This document shows, in pieces, positions 33,957-45,058 of a stretch of DNA of 64,000 nucleotides (position 1 is its first letter; each line of letters starts with the position of its first letter). The notes below the pieces were generated by a model that worked only from the letters and a program-made list of their open reading frames with translations, was not told the origin of the DNA and searched no databases. Source of the stretch: Chachezhania sediminis (GTDB lineage: Bacteria; Pseudomonadota; Alphaproteobacteria; Rhodobacterales; Rhodobacteraceae); assembly GCF_009765275.1 (NCBI RefSeq), contig NZ_VOPH01000008.1, positions 62,001-126,000 on the forward strand. The letters run 5' to 3'. A program made the position numbers and the translations under genes.

Positions 33957-35237
33957 GTGAACGACAGCTATCTTCCAAGGCATCTCGTACCCGAATTGCA
34001 GGACGCCCTGGCCTCGGCCCGGGTGGTCAACCTCGTGGGGCCGCGGCAGGCAGGCAAGACGACGCTGGTGCGCGACCTGTTCGGACACGGGCATTTCGTG
34101 ACGCTGGACGATGCCGCCGTCCTGGCCGCCGTCGAGGCCGATCCAGAAGGTCAGCTTGAAAGCCTTCGGGCCGGGCTGGGCGACGCCCCGCTGATCATCG
34201 ACGAGGCGCAAAGGTCCAAGACCCTGGCCCTGGCGATCAAGCGGCTGGTCGATGCCGATCGTCGCAAGGGGCAGTTCGTGCTGACCGGGTCGTCGAACGT
34301 GTTCACCACGGCAGAGGTAGCGGATTCGCTGGCCGGGCGGATGCGGACGCTGAAGCTGTGGCCCCTGTCCGCGGCCGAGATCCGGCGTGCGCCGGTCAAC
34401 CGCCTGATGGACTGGGCGATGCAGCCGAACCCTTTGCTGGCGCAGATCGCGGATCCGGAACCGCTGGCCCGGCAGGACTATGTCGAGATGGTGCTGGAAG
34501 GCGGTTTCCCGGAAACCCGGACCCTGCCGATCCGGCCGCGCCAGCGGCAATACCGCGACTACATCGATGCCGTCGTCGACCGGGACGTGGCCGACGTGAT
34601 GCCGGTCCGCAAACCCGATGCACTGCGGCAGCTGATCGACCAGATGGCGGCGCGCACCGCGCAAGAGATTAATACCACGGAACTGGCAAAGCTGACCCGG
34701 CTTCAACGGGTCACGGTCGACCAGTATCTGGATATCCTGATCCGCCTGTCGCTGGTGACGAAGCTGGGCGCCTGGTCATCGGGTGAAAGCCGGAGAGAGA
34801 TCCGGCAGCCCAAGTTCCACTTCGTCGATACCGGGATCACCTGCGCCCTGCGGCGGTTCACCTCGGCGACCTTCGGTCTGGACGGCACGCCGCAGGTTCT
34901 GGGCGGAGTGCTGGAAAGCTATGTCGCCGGCGAACTGCAGCGGGCACTGCCGCTGCAGGACGCTGACTATCGCCTGTACCACTGGCGCAGCGCCGACCAG
35001 CGAGAGATCGACATCCTGGTCGATGCCGGCAGCCATCTGCTGAACGTCGAGGTCAAGGCCTCGGCAACCGTGGAGGCCGGCGATTTCAAGCATCTGCGCT
35101 GGTTCGCGGCCGACGGCCCGGGGCGCAGCCGGACCTGTACCGGGATCGTCTTTTACCTGGGGCGGGAAAAGCTGACCTTCGGCGACAGGAACTTTGCCCT
35201 GCCGCTCAGCGCGCTGTGGAGTGTCGTGGACGTCTGA
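33957..35237 (+). CDS. AAA-type ATPase with DUF4143 domain
   Basis: Protein of 426 residues from GTG 33957 (NDSYLPRHLVPEL), the usual N-terminus of the family; an ATG at 33864 would add 31 atypical residues, and neither has a clear ribosome site. Walker A is GPRQAGKTTLVRDLF, Walker B PLIIDEAQRS, and sensor 1 FVLTGSSN. The C-terminal DUF4143 has a PD-(D/E)XK-like ending, EIDILVDAGSHLLNVEVKA. Family members are widespread, often horizontally moved, with no settled function. The gene is preceded by AT-rich DNA (about 33825-33870) unlike its surroundings and follows a terminator, so it has its own promoter. Confidence 0.88.
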   Translation: MNDSYLPRHLVPELQDALASARVVNLVGPRQAGKTTLVRDLFGHGHFVTLDDAAVLAAVEADPEGQLESLRAGLGDAPLIIDEAQRSKTLALAIKRLVDADRRKGQFVLTGSSNVFTTAEVADSLAGRMRTLKLWPLSAAEIRRAPVNRLMDWAMQPNPLLAQIADPEPLARQDYVEMVLEGGFPETRTLPIRPRQRQYRDYIDAVVDRDVADVMPVRKPDALRQLIDQMAARTAQEINTTELAKLTRLQRVTVDQYLDILIRLSLVTKLGAWSSGESRREIRQPKFHFVDTGITCALRRFTSATFGLDGTPQVLGGVLESYVAGELQRALPLQDADYRLYHWRSADQREIDILVDAGSHLLNVEVKASATVEAGDFKHLRWFAADGPGRSRTCTGIVFYLGREKLTFGDRNFALPLSALWSVVDV

Positions 35238-35239
35238 CC

Positions 35240-35533
35240 TCAGCGATTGCCGTCGATCCACTTCGACATCAGGCCCTTGTCTCGGAAACATTCCTCGGGC
35301 ACCGCGCGGCGCTTGATCCGGGCCAGCTTCTCGGCAAAGGCCACCTGTTTCGAGCTCGGGCGGTTGTCATGCGTCAAGGGCTTCAGCCGGGCCTGCCCGT
35401 TGATCCAGCTGCTGAGCGCGCGGCGATCCTGCTGGACCTCTACCGGCAAAAGCGTTCCGTTCCGCAGAGCCAGCGCGCGGGCATAGGCGACCTGTTTCGG
35501 TGTCGCGGGGAGTGCGAAAGTCGTGCCTTCCAT
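35240..35533 (-). CDS. Small protein with tandem-duplicated helical domain, LexA-type promoter
   Basis: Protein of 97 residues made of two copies of one unit: TPKQVAYARALALRNGTLLP with ALSSWINGQ, and SSKQVAFAEKLARIKRRAVP with LMSKWIDGN. Similar units (KQxAFAExLA ... D/NxxxxSxWID) occur at the ends of some topoisomerases and other nucleic-acid proteins, as far as I recall; the function is not defined. GGGAG lies about 8 nt upstream of the ATG. Just upstream is a promoter with a GTTC-N7-GTTC LexA box in its spacer. It converges on the AAA/DUF4143 gene with a 2-bp gap. The sequence suggests a small SOS-induced DNA-associated protein (inference). Confidence 0.8.
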   Translation of the reverse strand: MEGTTFALPATPKQVAYARALALRNGTLLPVEVQQDRRALSSWINGQARLKPLTHDNRPSSKQVAFAEKLARIKRRAVPEECFRDKGLMSKWIDGNR

Positions 35534-35562
35534 CGGGTTTCTCCCTTTCTGGGGTCGATTCG

Positions 35563-35591
35563 AATATAGAACAGAAAGGGAACATTTTCAA
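35563..35591 (-). promoter_or_regulatory. Promoter with LexA/SOS box (GTTC-N7-GTTC)
   Basis: On the minus strand: -35 TTGAAA (35586-35591), 17-bp spacer, -10 TATATT (35563-35568). GTTC CCTTTCT GTTC occupies 35569-35583, inside the spacer. GTTC-N7-GTTC is the established LexA target in Rhodobacter and rhizobia. The -10 ends 30 bp upstream of the 97-residue gene. Motif match plus ideal position; not tested. Confidence 0.75.
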
Positions 35592-36163
35592 GATTTGCTG
35601 CTTGTGCGATCAGAACGGATGCAGAACCTGGCGAGTGGCTGCGGGTGTGGGGTGCGCCGGGAAAGAACTCTTGGGACGCGCGGCGACCCTGCGCAGCGCG
35701 CGGTCACGACAGGCGAGCCGGGAATTCCGTGCCGTCGGCCGCCCTTGCCCGTTGGCGCTGGCAGACCGGTTCGCAGGACGTTCCCGCCCCGCGGTCCTGG
35801 CCCGGGTTCCCTGGCCTGCGGCGGCATGTCACCGCTCAGGTTGATCGGCCGCGCGCCCCTCTACGCCCGATATGGGCGCAGAGGACCTGCCCGGACCGTC
35901 CCGAACGGGCGCGAAGTCCGCCCTGTAAGTCCTTGTTTCCGCGGCTCTGCCGGCGCTCTTCGATCAATATTTGCGCGTTGGCCCGCGGGTTTGTCCCGGC
36001 AGGGGCACGTTACACGTCCAGGTTTCTGCCATGTCCCCGGTTTTGCTTGCTAATCTCGCGAAGCCGTCGCTAGATTGACGATGAAACGGCCGCGCGCGTG
36101 GGCCCCGTATTGGGCAAGGGTCACCGGAGAAAAGCGGCCGGATCTAACAACCGGGAGTGTCTC
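35592..36163. other. About 570-bp gap without a recognisable gene
   Basis: Upstream of the ABC binding protein gene and behind the SOS promoter. Several frames are open on the plus strand but lack start sites, plausible composition or motifs. I find no RNA structure I can name. Confidence 0.45.
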
Positions 36164-37267
36164 ATGACGATGAAGAATTTGCTGGCCAGTGCGGCCGGTT
36201 TCGCCGTGGTGCTGTCAGGCACGGTCGTTTCGGCGCAGTCGATCGACGAACTGTACACCGCCGCCAAGGCGGAAGGCATGCTGACCACGATCGCCCTGCC
36301 GCACGACTGGTGCGGCTATGGCGCGGTGATCGACGGCTTCAAGGCCAAGTATCCGGGCATCGAGGTCAACGAACTGAACCCGGATGCCGGTTCCGCCGAC
36401 GAGATCGAGGCGATCAAGGCGAACAAGGACAATACCGGCCCGCAGGCGCCGGATGTCATCGACGTGGGCCTGGCATTCGGGCCGTCGTCCAAGGCCGAAG
36501 GCCTGCTTCAGCCCTACAAGGTCTCGACCTGGGACGAGATCCCGGCCGACATCAAGGATGCCGAAGGCTATTGGTACGGCGACTATTACGGCGTGATGTC
36601 CTTCATCGTGAACAAGGACCTTGTCGACACGACACCGACCGACTGGGCGGACCTGAAGAAGCCGGAATATATTGGGCAGGTGGCGCTGGCGGGCGACCCG
36701 CGGGCGTCGAACCAGGCGATCCTGGGCGTGATGGCCGCCGGCATGTCGACCGGTGCTGCACCGGGCGAAGCTGCCGGGACCGCCGGCCTGGAATATTTCA
36801 AGGAGCTGAACGCGTCCCAGAACTTCGTCCCCGTGATCGGCAAGACCGGCACGCTGGCGCAGGGGACGACTCCGATCGTCGTCGCCTGGGACTATAACGC
36901 CCTTGCGTGGAAGGACACGCTGGCCGGCAATCCCCCGGTCGAGATCGTGGTCCCGTCGACCGGCGTCCTGGCCGGTGTCTACGTGCAGGGGATCAGCGCC
37001 TTCGCACCGCATCCCAATGCCGCCAAGCTGTGGATGGAATACCTTTACAGCGACGAGGGCCAGACCCTGTGGCTGAAGGGCTATTGCCACCCGGCGCGCT
37101 TCAACGCGATGGCCGCTGCGGGCAAGATTCCGCAGGATCTGCTGGACGCGCTGCCGCCGGCCGCCGCCTACGAGGCCGCCGTGTTCCCGACCATCGACCA
37201 GGTGAACGCGAACAAGACCGCCGTCACCGGTGGCTGGGACGCGACCGTGGGTGCGAACGTCGAGTAA
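36164..37267 (+). CDS. ABC transporter substrate-binding protein (Fe(III)/polyamine type)
   Basis: Periplasmic protein of 367 residues. Sec signal MTMKNLLASAAGFAVVLSG, cleavage near VSA-QSI. Start ATG 36164 (ATG 36170 is an alternative). The fold is SBP_bac_1/8-like (COG1840/COG0687): TIALPHDWCGYGAVIDGF, APDVIDVGLAFGPS, YYGVMSFIVNKDLVDTTPTDW and FAPHPNAAKLWMEYLYSDEG. It heads an operon with two permeases and an ATPase. The ligand could be iron, a polyamine, or a phosphonate; the HDWCGYG segment is unlike classic PotD or FbpA, so I leave it open. Confidence 0.93.
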   Translation: MTMKNLLASAAGFAVVLSGTVVSAQSIDELYTAAKAEGMLTTIALPHDWCGYGAVIDGFKAKYPGIEVNELNPDAGSADEIEAIKANKDNTGPQAPDVIDVGLAFGPSSKAEGLLQPYKVSTWDEIPADIKDAEGYWYGDYYGVMSFIVNKDLVDTTPTDWADLKKPEYIGQVALAGDPRASNQAILGVMAAGMSTGAAPGEAAGTAGLEYFKELNASQNFVPVIGKTGTLAQGTTPIVVAWDYNALAWKDTLAGNPPVEIVVPSTGVLAGVYVQGISAFAPHPNAAKLWMEYLYSDEGQTLWLKGYCHPARFNAMAAAGKIPQDLLDALPPAAAYEAAVFPTIDQVNANKTAVTGGWDATVGANVE

Positions 37268-37276
37268 CAGGACAGA

Positions 37277-37310
37277 CGGCCCCGTCCCGGATCGGTCCGG
37301 GGCGGGGCCG
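37277..37310 (+). terminator. Strong hairpin between binding-protein and permease genes
   Basis: CGGCCCCGTCCCGGA pairs with TCCGGGGCGGGGCCG (14 of 15) around a 4-nt loop, 10 bp after the stop of the binding protein gene. No U-run. As in the other importers here, it likely caps the binding-protein mRNA or attenuates permease expression. Confidence 0.7.
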
Positions 37311-37370
37311 CGACTCCCCGGGGTGGCCAGAAGCCCCGGATCCGACAGCAGGGACCGAAGGGGGAACCGG

Positions 37371-38243
37371 ATGCCACAGCAGCCGACGCGACGGGGCATG
37401 CGTCTTCCATTGAACTGGCTGGGCCTCGTGCCCTTCATGTTGTTCGCGCTTCTGTTCCTGATCCTGCCGACGATGAAGATCGTCATCGGCGCCTTCCAGA
37501 CCCAGGACGGCAGCTTCACTCTCCAGAACCTGATCGACCTGAACACCAGCTCGATCCGGAATGCCTACTGGACCTCGATCAAGCTGTCGGTGGCGACGGC
37601 GCTGATCGGCGGGGGCGTGGGCTTTGCCATGGCTGCCGCGGTGGTCTTCGGCGGCCTGCCGAAACGGATCCGCGGGCCCCTGATGACCTTTTCCGGCGTG
37701 GCGTCGAACTTTGCCGGCGTGCCGCTGGCCTTTGCCTTCATCGCGACGCTGGGCCCCGTGGGCCTGATCACGATGTGGCTTCGGACCGAATTCGGCATCA
37801 ACCTGCGCGCCATGGGGTTCAACCTGCTGTCGTTCCAGGGGCTGGTGATCACCTATCTGTTCTTCCAGATTCCGCTGATGATCCTGATCATCACCCCGGC
37901 GCTGGACGGGCTAAAGAAGGAATGGCGCGAGGCTGCGGCCGTGTTGGGCGCGACCGGGTTGCAATACTGGCGGATGGTGGCCCTGCCGGTGCTGTTCCCG
38001 TCGCTGCTGGGCACCTTCGCGCTGCTTTTTGCCAATGCCTTCGGGGCCGTGGCCACCGCCTTTGCGCTGGTGGGCCCGCAACTGAACATTGTGCCGATCA
38101 AGCTTTTCGCACAGATCCGCGGCGACGTTCTGGGCAATCCGAACCTGGGCTATGCCCTGGCCTTCGGCATGATCGTGATCACCGCCGCCGCCAACACAGT
38201 CTATATCGTGCTGCGCATCCGGGCCGAGAGGTGGCTGAAATGA
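37371..38243 (+). CDS. ABC transporter permease (PotB-like)
   Basis: Inner-membrane permease of 290 residues from ATG 37371, preceded by AAGGGGGAACCGG. About six helices. The EAA loop is EWREAAAVLGATGLQYWRMVALPVLFP. The family is the PotB/FbpB-type (COG1176-like) BPD_transp_1. It overlaps the next permease gene by ATGA and forms the channel with it. Confidence 0.93.
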   Translation: MPQQPTRRGMRLPLNWLGLVPFMLFALLFLILPTMKIVIGAFQTQDGSFTLQNLIDLNTSSIRNAYWTSIKLSVATALIGGGVGFAMAAAVVFGGLPKRIRGPLMTFSGVASNFAGVPLAFAFIATLGPVGLITMWLRTEFGINLRAMGFNLLSFQGLVITYLFFQIPLMILIITPALDGLKKEWREAAAVLGATGLQYWRMVALPVLFPSLLGTFALLFANAFGAVATAFALVGPQLNIVPIKLFAQIRGDVLGNPNLGYALAFGMIVITAAANTVYIVLRIRAERWLK

Positions 38244-39021
38244 CCCGTCTCTTCGCCTGGCTCGCCCTTCTGGCGGGCTGCATCTATTTTGCGCTGCCGC
38301 TGATTGGCATGACCGAATTCAGCCTGAAGATGCGGCGCGGGGTCTACAGCCTGGATGCCTATCGCAAGGTGTTCGAGGATCCGTCCTTCTGGGCCACCTT
38401 CGGCTATTCGCTGACGCTGGCTGCGGCGACGATCGTGGTGGGCGTGCTGCTGGTGGTGCCGACCGCCTACTGGGTGCGGCTGAAGCTGCCGCAGGCCCGG
38501 CCCTATATCGAGTTCGTCACGCTGCTGCCGCTGGTGATCCCGGCCATCGTCGTCGTCTTCGGCTATATCCGGCTTTACAATACCTCCAGCATCCTGCCGC
38601 TGACCGGGTCGGCCATCGGGACCGATTTCCTGCTGACCATGGGCTATACCACGCTGGCGCTGCCCTACATGTACCGCAGCGTCGACACAGGCCTGCGCAC
38701 CATCGACGTGGCGACCCTGACGGAGGCGGCGCAAAGCCTGGGCGCCGGCTGGGTCACGATCCTGGCAAAGATCATCCTGCCCAACGTGATGGTTGCGGTC
38801 CTGTCAGGGGCTTTCCTGACGCTGGCCATCGTGATGGGCGAATTCACCATGGCGGCCCTTCTGAACCGTCCGGCCTTCGGTCCCTACATGCAGCTGCTGG
38901 GCGCAAACCGCGCCTATGAACCGCCGGCGCTGGCGGTGATCGCCTTTGCCATCACATGGGGCTGCATGGGCCTGATCCAGCTTGTCACCCGGCTTGCCAA
39001 ACACGAGAGGGCCAAGGCCTG

Positions 39022-39022
<1 letters not shown>
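38240..39022 (+). CDS. ABC transporter permease (PotC-like)
   Basis: Inner-membrane permease of 260 residues. N-terminal helix MTRLFAWLALLAGCIYFALP; EAA loop TEAAQSLGAGWVTILAKIILPN; PotC-like C-terminal MGEFTMAALL. It is coupled on both sides: ATGA overlap with the upstream permease and TGATG with the ATPase gene. Confidence 0.94.
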
Positions 39023-40074
<1,052 letters not shown>

Positions 40075-40166
40075 GCGGGAGAGGACCCGGCCACCGGGCT
40101 GAAACGAAGCCCTGCATCCGGTTGTCCCTTCGCGGTCACTGCGGAACAGGCAGATCCGGGAAACGG

Positions 40167-40197
40167 GCCCCTCGTTTGATCGAACCGTTTGAGGGGC
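40167..40197 (+). terminator. Possible terminator hairpin after the ABC operon
   Basis: GCCCCTC (40167-40173) pairs with GAGGGGC (40191-40197) around 17 nt; a weak CCCTTTC follows. It is about 90 bp downstream of the ATPase stop. A weak candidate because of the long loop. Confidence 0.3.
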
Positions 40198-40260
40198 AGG
40201 GCCCTTTCAGGCGATCATGGGAGTCGGTCTTGCAGGCTTGGTCGCGGACCCGTCATGGCC

Positions 40261-40288
40261 CGCTCTCCGCTCTCCGCTCTCCGCTCTC
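40261..40288. repeat. Four tandem copies of CGCTCTC
   Basis: The 7-bp unit CGCTCTC is repeated four times without error in the gap between the ABC operon and nagA. It is not a multiple of three and is outside genes. Such arrays are slippage-prone. Confidence 0.9.
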
Positions 40289-40325
40289 CCGACCGCCTGT
40301 GGGGCCTGCGGGCGTGTGGAAGCTC

Positions 40326-41459
40326 TCAGAAGACGTGATCGCCATCGACGATGGTGCCCGTGGCCTTCCACCCGCGATCCAGGAACGTCAGGTTCGCCAG
40401 GTATCCCGGCGCGACAAGGCCAAGATCCGAAGCGCATCCCAAGGCCTTCGCCGGTATGGCCGAGGCCATCCTGACGGCGGCCTCGGCCGGGATTCCTGCG
40501 GCCCCGATCATGGTGCGCACCGCATCGTCCATGCCCAGATGCGCGCCGGCCAGTGTTCCGTCCGGCCCGGTCAACCGGCCGTCCTGCAGGCGGACGGGCG
40601 TGCCCATGAGGTCGAAGAACGGCACCGCCCCGGCATAGGTGCGCATGGCGTCGGTCACCAGGAACAGGCGATCCGGCATCATGCGCGCGGCCAGCCGAAG
40701 GTTCAGAGGATCGACATGGAAACCGTCTGCGATGATCCCGGCGAAAAGCGTCGGATGGGTCATCGTGCGGACCACGATGCCCGGCGCGCGTCCCTGCGGC
40801 GGCGGCATCGCGTTCCACAGATGGGTGATGCCGGTCAGCCCTTCGGCCACGGCGCGGTCGATCTGCCCTGCGGTGGCCGTGCTGTGTCCGGCAAAGACCC
40901 GCACCCCCGCCGCAGCCAGGCGCCGGATACTGCCGTCGGGCTGTTCCTCGGGAGCAAGGGTCAGCAGCAGCGGAACCCGCACCTGTTCAAGCCGCGCCAG
41001 ATCGGCGTCGCGCAAGGGCCGGATGGCATGGGCCGGATGGATCCCCGGCCGGGCGGGCGACAGGAACGGGCCTTCAAGGTGCAGGCCCGCAATTCCGGGC
41101 ACGCCCCGGGCGCGGGCGGCCGTCACCGCGTCGATGGCGTCGTGCCAGGCATCGCCTTCGGCGGTGATGAAGGTCGGCAGGATCTGCGTGGCACCGCCCT
41201 TGCGCGCCCCGGCGACGACAGTTTCGACCGCGTCGACGGTCGGGGCATCGTTGAACTGTACGTCCCCGGCGCCGTTGATCTGCAGGTCGATGAAGCCGGG
41301 GGTGGCGATCTCCACCTGCTGCGTGCCGCGCGGCGGCATGGCGGGCGCGTCTGAAACGCTGCGGATCCGGCCATCGGCAATCTCGATCAGGCGGTTCTGC
41401 CGCGGGGGGGCGCCGGTGCCGTCATAAAGCGTTTCCGCATGGATCAGCCGGGGGCTCAT
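40326..41459 (-). CDS. nagA: N-acetylglucosamine-6-phosphate deacetylase
   Basis: Amidohydrolase of 377 residues that removes the acetyl group from GlcNAc-6-phosphate. Motifs in order: FIDLQINGAGDVQFND (the metal HxN region appears as QIN), LHLEGPFLSPARPGIHP with the metal-binding Glu, FAGHSTA and GITHLWNAM with metal His residues, and LVTDAM with the catalytic Asp. It overlaps nagB by ATGA and is the last gene of the amino-sugar operon. The product glucosamine-6-phosphate goes to NagB. Confidence 0.95.
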   Translation of the reverse strand: MSPRLIHAETLYDGTGAPPRQNRLIEIADGRIRSVSDAPAMPPRGTQQVEIATPGFIDLQINGAGDVQFNDAPTVDAVETVVAGARKGGATQILPTFITAEGDAWHDAIDAVTAARARGVPGIAGLHLEGPFLSPARPGIHPAHAIRPLRDADLARLEQVRVPLLLTLAPEEQPDGSIRRLAAAGVRVFAGHSTATAGQIDRAVAEGLTGITHLWNAMPPPQGRAPGIVVRTMTHPTLFAGIIADGFHVDPLNLRLAARMMPDRLFLVTDAMRTYAGAVPFFDLMGTPVRLQDGRLTGPDGTLAGAHLGMDDAVRTMIGAAGIPAEAAVRMASAIPAKALGCASDLGLVAPGYLANLTFLDRGWKATGTIVDGDHVF

Positions 41460-42234
41460 AACAATGCCTCCCCCCCGCCGGGATGCACGGTTTCATAGTA
41501 GTCGCGCAGGCGGAGGTCGGCGGCCGCAGCCGGGTCCAGCACCATGGTGGCATTGGGGTGCAGTTGCAGGGCCGAGGCAGGGCAGGCGGCCGACAGCGGT
41601 CCTTCGATTGCGGCGGCGATGGCGGCGGCCTTGCCGGGGCCGGTGGCCAGCAACACGCAGGCCCGGCTTTCCAGGATCGTGGCGATCCCCATGGTGATGG
41701 CGAAGCGCGGCGCAGCTTCGTCGGTCCCGAAGAAGCGCGCGTTGGCGTTCCGTGTTTCTGCGGTCAGCGTCTTGACCCGCGTCCGGGAGCCGAGGCTGGA
41801 GGTCGGTTCGTTGAAGCCGATATGCCCGTTGCCGCCGATGCCCAGAAGCTGAAGGTCGATCCCGCCTGCGGCGGCGATGGCCGCATCATAGCGGACGGCC
41901 TCTGCCGCCACATCGGGGGCTGCACCGTCGGGCAGATGGGTGCGGTCGCGGGGCAGACCTGCCGCGTCGAACAGCAGCCGGTCCATTGTGGCGCGGTAGC
42001 TTTGCGGATGATCGCCTTGCAGGCCGACATATTCGTCAAGGTTGAAGGTGGTCGTGGCCGTCAGGTCCAGTGACCCGTCGGCCAGGCGGTCGCGCAGCAC
42101 TGCATAGACCGGTTCCATCGTTCCGCCGGTGGCAAGTCCCAGTACGGCGGCGGGGCGCGCCGCGACCGCGTCACACAGGATATCGGCGGTCCGGCGCGCC
42201 GCGGCACCGGCATCGTGGCAGATCAGGACCCGCA

Positions 42235-42235
<1 letters not shown>
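41456..42235 (-). CDS. nagB: Glucosamine-6-phosphate deaminase
   Basis: Enzyme of 259 residues converting glucosamine-6-phosphate to fructose-6-phosphate and ammonia. LGLATGGTMEPVYAVL is the phosphate loop, TTFNLDEYVGL holds the catalytic Asp region, and LLGIGGNGHIGFNEP holds the ring-opening His. The length fits NagB. It shares one base with the upstream ATPase gene and 4 bp with nagA. Confidence 0.96.
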
Positions 42236-43323
<1,088 letters not shown>

Positions 43324-43335
43324 GGCATTCCTTTC

Positions 43336-44163
43336 TCATTTCACGGCGCCTTCGGTCAGGCCGGCGACGAACCAGCGTCCGACGAAGGCGAAAAGGACGA
43401 CCACTGGCAGGATCGACAGGCTTGCCCCCGCCAGCAGCAGGCCCCAGTCGATCTGGTACTGTCCGATGATCCCTGAAAAGCCGACCGGCACGGTGCGTTT
43501 GGCGTCCGACAGGATCATGACCGAAGCGAAGACATATTCGGTCCAGGCGGTCACGAAGGCGAAGACCGCCACCGCCGCGATGCCGGGCGCCACCAGCGGG
43601 ATCATGATCCGCCGCAGCACGATGAAGGGCGATCCGCCGTCCAGGCGTGCGGCTTCCTCGATCTCGGCCGGGATGCCGGCAAAGAAGGAACGCAGCAACC
43701 AGACGGCAAAGGGCAGGGCGAAGGCCACGTTGACCAGCACCAGTGCGATCCGGCTGTCGATCAGGCCGATCTTTGCGAAGATGCCGAACAGCGGGATCAG
43801 GATCACGATGGACGGGAAAGCGTAGGCCAAGAGGATCGCCCGATACAGCGTTTCCCGCCCCGGGAACGACATCCGGAAGAAAGCATAGCCGGCCGGGATC
43901 GCCAGCAGCAGCGTGATCAGCGTCGACACCGACGCCACGATCAGGCTGTTCATCATGTAGACAGGGTAATCCGACGCGGCCAGCAGCTTGGCATAGTGGT
44001 CCAACGTAAAGCTGTGGGGCACCATGGTGGGCTGGCGGGCGATGATCTCGGCCGGGGCCTTGACCGATCCGGTCAGCACGAGCCAGAACGGCAGCAGGAC
44101 AAGGCCCGCGAACAGGGCCAGTGCGGCGGTCAGGGCGACGGTCCAGCGAATCGGGCGTTTCAT
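43336..44163 (-). CDS. Carbohydrate ABC transporter permease (MalG type)
   Basis: Inner-membrane permease of 275 residues from ATG 44163. PFWLVLTGSVKAPAEI is the MalG-like N-terminal region; EAA loop EIEEAARLDGGSPFIVLRRIMIPL. Couples to the MalF-type permease by a 4-bp overlap. 12 bp separate it from the ATPase gene. Confidence 0.95.
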   Translation of the reverse strand: MKRPIRWTVALTAALALFAGLVLLPFWLVLTGSVKAPAEIIARQPTMVPHSFTLDHYAKLLAASDYPVYMMNSLIVASVSTLITLLLAIPAGYAFFRMSFPGRETLYRAILLAYAFPSIVILIPLFGIFAKIGLIDSRIALVLVNVAFALPFAVWLLRSFFAGIPAEIEEAARLDGGSPFIVLRRIMIPLVAPGIAAVAVFAFVTAWTEYVFASVMILSDAKRTVPVGFSGIIGQYQIDWGLLLAGASLSILPVVVLFAFVGRWFVAGLTEGAVK

Positions 44164-45038
44164 CGGGCCTCCGGCGGGCGGGCCAGCCAGCGGGTCGCGA
44201 CCACGGCAAAGCCCATCAGGAAGAGCGTGGCCAGGACGGCGACGGCGGCGGCTTCGGACATGCGATAGGATTTGAAGGCGGTTTCGTAGATCAGCACGGG
44301 CAGCGTTCGGGTCCCGCCGGCCGGACCGCCCGAAGTCATCAGCCAGATGATGTCGAAGACGTTGAAGCTGAGCAGCGTGCCGATCACCAGAAGTACGCCC
44401 AGCGTCGGTGCCAGAAGCGGCCAGGTGATGCGGCTGAACCGTTTCCATGGGCCTGCGCCGTCGATCCGCGCGGCCTCGTACAGGTCGCCCGGGATGCGGG
44501 TCAGGCCGGCCAGCATCATCAGCGTGATGAAGGGGAACCAGCGCCAGGAATTGATGAAGACCAGCGTCGCGAAGGCGGTGTTGGGACGGGCGAAGAAGCC
44601 CACCGGCCGGTCGATGATCCCGGCCTGTATCAGAAGCGGGTTCACGATCCCGCCCGAGGTCGAAAAGAGCCACCGCCAGATCATCACCACGACGACGGTC
44701 GGGATGATCCAGGTCAGCACGATCCAGGTGCGGGCGATGCGGACCCCGGGAAAGTTCTGGTTCAGGGCCAGCGCGGCCAGAAGGGCCAGCACGGTCTGGA
44801 GGACGGCATTCGTGACCACCCAGACCAGGCTCAGCCAGGTCGACGACCAGAATGTGCCGTCGGTCAGCACCTCGCGGTAATTGTCGAGGCCCACCCATTT
44901 GCCGGTCGTGCCGACGGACCGGACGTCCTGAAGGGACAGGACGACCGCCTGCACCAGTGGCCAGACGAGAAGCGCGGCCAGGAACAGGATGGCCGGGCCG
45001 ATGAAGGCATAAGGCAATAAGGTCCTTGGAAGTTTCAT
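44160..45038 (-). CDS. Sugar ABC transporter permease (MalF type)
   Basis: Inner-membrane permease of 292 residues. N-terminal helix PYAFIGPAILFLAALLVWPL, EAA loop DLYEAARIDGAGPWKRFSRITWPLL. It is 20 bp downstream of the binding protein gene and overlaps the MalG-type gene by ATGA. Together they import the amino sugar handled by NagA and NagB. Confidence 0.95.
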   Translation of the reverse strand: MKLPRTLLPYAFIGPAILFLAALLVWPLVQAVVLSLQDVRSVGTTGKWVGLDNYREVLTDGTFWSSTWLSLVWVVTNAVLQTVLALLAALALNQNFPGVRIARTWIVLTWIIPTVVVVMIWRWLFSTSGGIVNPLLIQAGIIDRPVGFFARPNTAFATLVFINSWRWFPFITLMMLAGLTRIPGDLYEAARIDGAGPWKRFSRITWPLLAPTLGVLLVIGTLLSFNVFDIIWLMTSGGPAGGTRTLPVLIYETAFKSYRMSEAAAVAVLATLFLMGFAVVATRWLARPPEAR

Positions 45039-45058
45039 CGGCCCGTCCCTGTCTTGGC

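Noticed and set aside
33864-35533. AAA/DUF4143 gene and the 97-residue gene as a toxin-antitoxin pair
   Set aside because: They converge rather than share an operon, and the small protein has its own LexA-type promoter.
35645-36073. 142-codon frame on the plus strand
   Set aside because: Arg/Pro/Cys-rich translation without start signal or homology pattern.
40261-40288. Short tandem array considered as CRISPR or phage repeat
   Set aside because: The unit is 7 bp with no spacers and no cas genes.
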